Shown piece by piece: positions 33,516-35,122 of a stretch of DNA of 35,122 bases. The position numbers and the translations under genes were made by a program. This stretch comes from CAZBWP01 sp964630265 (GTDB taxonomy: Bacteria; Pseudomonadota; Alphaproteobacteria; Rhodospirillales; Defluviicoccaceae). Positions within the stretch are counted from its first letter, which is position 1. The number at the start of each line of letters is the position of its first letter. The notes under the pieces were generated by a model. The model saw only the letters and a program-made list of their open reading frames with translations, was not told where the DNA came from and made no database searches. Where the stretch lies: NCBI GenBank assembly GCA_964630265.1, contig CAZVRW010000030.1, forward strand, positions 1 to 35,122. Reading direction: 5' to 3'.

Positions 33516-33584
33516 TCAAACCAGGATACAGGTCACCATCATGGCGAGCAGGAAGACGACGATGAGAATGATGAGGTAGGGCAC
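33516..33584 (-). CDS. Possible 22-residue single-pass membrane microprotein
   Basis: GTG 33584 opens a frame that reads MPYLIILIVVFLLAMMVTCI and two more residues before TGA. It is almost purely hydrophobic and would span a membrane once. It begins 11 nt after the stop of the M24 gene and may be translated by re-initiation; no clear ribosome site is present. The hydrophobicity in an otherwise Arg/Ala/Gly-biased background is the only support. I cannot name a family. Confidence 0.35.
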   Translation of the reverse strand: MPYLIILIVVFLLAMMVTCILV

Positions 33585-33595
33585 GGGGCGCTCGC

Positions 33596-34747
33596 TCAGC
33601 GGACGACCAAGTCCCGGGGCGCCCGGCTCAGCGGCTCGGCGCCGCCCTCGGTGATCTCCACCGTTTCGCCCAGCGTCATCGCCAGCCCGGCGTCGGAGTC
33701 GAAAATGATCATGTGCGTGAAGATCGTCATACCGACCGCCACCGGCTCGGGATTGCCGTGATAGAGCATGGGCCAGTCCATCCAGTTTGGCGCGAAGGTG
33801 GCGCCGACGCTGTAGCCGCAGGCGTTCATCCGATGCTCCCGCAAGCCGGCCGCGTCGAGCACCCGGGCGTGGGCGTCGAAGGCCTCGCCCAGGGCTCGTC
33901 CGGGGACGAGTGCCGTCGCCACCGCCGCCAGCGCCTCGCGCGCCGCCTCGAACAGGGCGCGCTGGCGTGGCTGCGCCGAACCGAGGATGAACGTCCGCAT
34001 CAAGCAAGCGTGGTAGTGTCGATAGACGCCGGCCCATTCCAGGGTGAGTTGGTCCTGAGAATCCAACCGGCGGCGGCCACTGTGATAACGACAGAGCAGC
34101 GCGTCCCGCCCCGATCCGATGATGAACGGATTGGCCGGATAGTCGCCGTCACCCGCGAATACTGCTGCCTGCATGGCGGCCAGGATGTCGGCGTCGGAGA
34201 CGCCGGGAGCGGTGGTCTCGATCGCGGCCGCGTAGGCATCGTCGGCGAGCATCGCCGCGCGGCGCACATGGGCGAGTTCGGCCGGGCTTTTCACCACGCG
34301 CAGGCGGGAGATGAGGCCGGAGGCATCGGTGGTGTCGCAGAAGCCGCCGAGCGTTGCCGCGAGGCGCCGGCCGAGGGCGGCCGTGAGGCCGTAGGCATCC
34401 CACTCGACACCGAGCCGCCCCCCTTCACCGCCGTGCTCCGCCAGAATCGCCTTGAGGGTCGCCTCGGGCGTGGCGTCGGGACCGTCGACCCAGATCCGGA
34501 TGTCCGCGATCACCGAGGTGTGCCGCGCCTGGCGCAGGTCCGGCGCCCGCGTCAGCAGGGTCATCGTGCCCTCGGCGCCCAGGTAGAGGCACTGGAAGAA
34601 GACATAGCCGAAGGTGTCAAATCCGGTGAGCCAGTAGAGGCTCTCCTGACGGAACAGCAGCAGGCCGTCGAGGCCGCGCGCCACCATCGCCTGGCGGGCG
34701 CGGGCGCGCCGGTCGGCAAGTTCGTTTTCGCTGAAGTGCAGGGCCAT
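33596..34747 (-). CDS. M24-family creatinase/prolidase-like hydrolase lacking canonical metal ligands
   Basis: This 383-residue protein has an N-terminal creatinase-N domain (about 8-145; YWLTGFDTFGYVFFQCL) and a pita-bread M24 domain (about 155-375). In true aminopeptidases P two Asp, one His and two Glu bind metals. Here the first Asp position reads LEWAGVYRHYH, the second reads ACLMRTF, and the His region reads NACGYSVG. The set resembles metal-free creatinase more than a metalloprotease. DoeA-type ectoine hydrolases and creatinase are related options; none is proven. ATG 34747 follows argH by 21 nt on the same strand. Confidence 0.82.
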   Translation of the reverse strand: MALHFSENELADRRARARQAMVARGLDGLLLFRQESLYWLTGFDTFGYVFFQCLYLGAEGTMTLLTRAPDLRQARHTSVIADIRIWVDGPDATPEATLKAILAEHGGEGGRLGVEWDAYGLTAALGRRLAATLGGFCDTTDASGLISRLRVVKSPAELAHVRRAAMLADDAYAAAIETTAPGVSDADILAAMQAAVFAGDGDYPANPFIIGSGRDALLCRYHSGRRRLDSQDQLTLEWAGVYRHYHACLMRTFILGSAQPRQRALFEAAREALAAVATALVPGRALGEAFDAHARVLDAAGLREHRMNACGYSVGATFAPNWMDWPMLYHGNPEPVAVGMTIFTHMIIFDSDAGLAMTLGETVEITEGGAEPLSRAPRDLVVR

Positions 34748-34768
34748 GGCAGGGCGTCAGCGCTCGGA

Positions 34769-35122
34769 TCAGACCGGGGCGGCGGATTGGCCCAGGAACC
34801 GCTCCCGTGCCTCGGCGATGGCGGCGCGGACGCGGTCCGGCGCGGTGCCGCCCTCGCTGGTCCGGCTCGCCACCGAGGCTTCGACGCTGAGCACGCCGTA
34901 GACGTCTGTGGTGAGCGTGGGTTCGACGGCCTGCAGCACGTCCAGCGGCAGGTCGGCGAGACCCACGCCGCGCTCCTCCGCCGCCTTGACCAGGGCGCCG
35001 ACGATGTGGTGGGCGCGGCGGAAGGGCAGGTCGCGGCTTCGCACCAGCCAGTCGGCGAGGTCGGTGGCGGTCGTGAAGCCCTCGGCGGCGGCGGTGCGCA
35101 TACGCGCGCGATCGAAGCTCGC
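34769..35122 (-). CDS. argH: Argininosuccinate lyase, C-terminal 117 residues (5' end beyond the window)
   Basis: The visible part matches the C-terminal domain of argininosuccinate lyase: ASFDRARMRTAAAEGFTTATDLADWLV is split here by the window edge, followed by RDLPFRRAHHIVGALVKAAEERG. The enzyme releases arginine and fumarate from argininosuccinate. The active-site His and Ser loops lie in the missing N-terminal part. The frame is open to the window end, and the stop is at 34769. Confidence 0.93.
   Translation of the reverse strand, partial: ASFDRARMRTAAAEGFTTATDLADWLVRSRDLPFRRAHHIVGALVKAAEERGVGLADLPLDVLQAVEPTLTTDVYGVLSVEASVASRTSEGGTAPDRVRAAIAEARERFLGQSAAPV

Overview
The window is a high-GC chromosomal segment from a Gram-negative bacterium, most likely an alphaproteobacterium of the Rhodospirillales type. 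This is inferred from gene content and protein character: minCDE, a Ctc-type L25, the order prs-rplY-pth-ychF, an NsrR and a NosR-like protein. No rRNA, tRNA, CRISPR array, insertion sequence or phage gene was recognised, and coding density is high.

Layout. From 19.8 kb down to 1 everything lies on the minus strand: minC-minD-minE (division-site selection); glnS-miaA (tRNA charging and modification); ilvB-ilvH (branched-chain amino acids); guaA; a nosR-like and nosX/apbE-like pair; glgX; a 2Fe-2S ferredoxin resembling the Shethna FeSII protein; a glutathione transferase; a YeeZ-type SDR; NfeD and its slipin partner; and a truncated tenA. From 20.1 to 25.4 kb the plus strand carries a three-module adenylation/acyl-carrier/acyltransferase protein, a DUF1232 protein and a translationally coupled epimerase-sulfotransferase pair. 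From 25.4 to 30.0 kb genes alternate strand: a cysteine-poor Rrf2 regulator facing pgeF, a dienelactone hydrolase facing two overlapping hotdog thioesterases, and an NsrR-type regulator facing a NifX-like protein with a striking histidine tail plus a small unknown protein. From 30 kb to the end the minus strand carries ychF, pth, rplY, prs, a possible 22-residue membrane protein, a creatinase-like M24 protein and the 3' end of argH.

How they may work together. Most genes are housekeeping. The accessory interest lies in redox and nitrogen chemistry: a NosR/NosX pair with no nosZ in view, a FeSII-like ferredoxin (a family known for protecting nitrogenase from oxygen), a NifX-domain metal-binding protein and an NO-type Fe-S regulator facing it. 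No nif structural gene is visible, so diazotrophy or denitrification is only suggested. The acyltransferase, epimerase and sulfotransferase block points to envelope lipid and glycan modification. GC-rich hairpins without a U-tract recur just downstream of stop codons.
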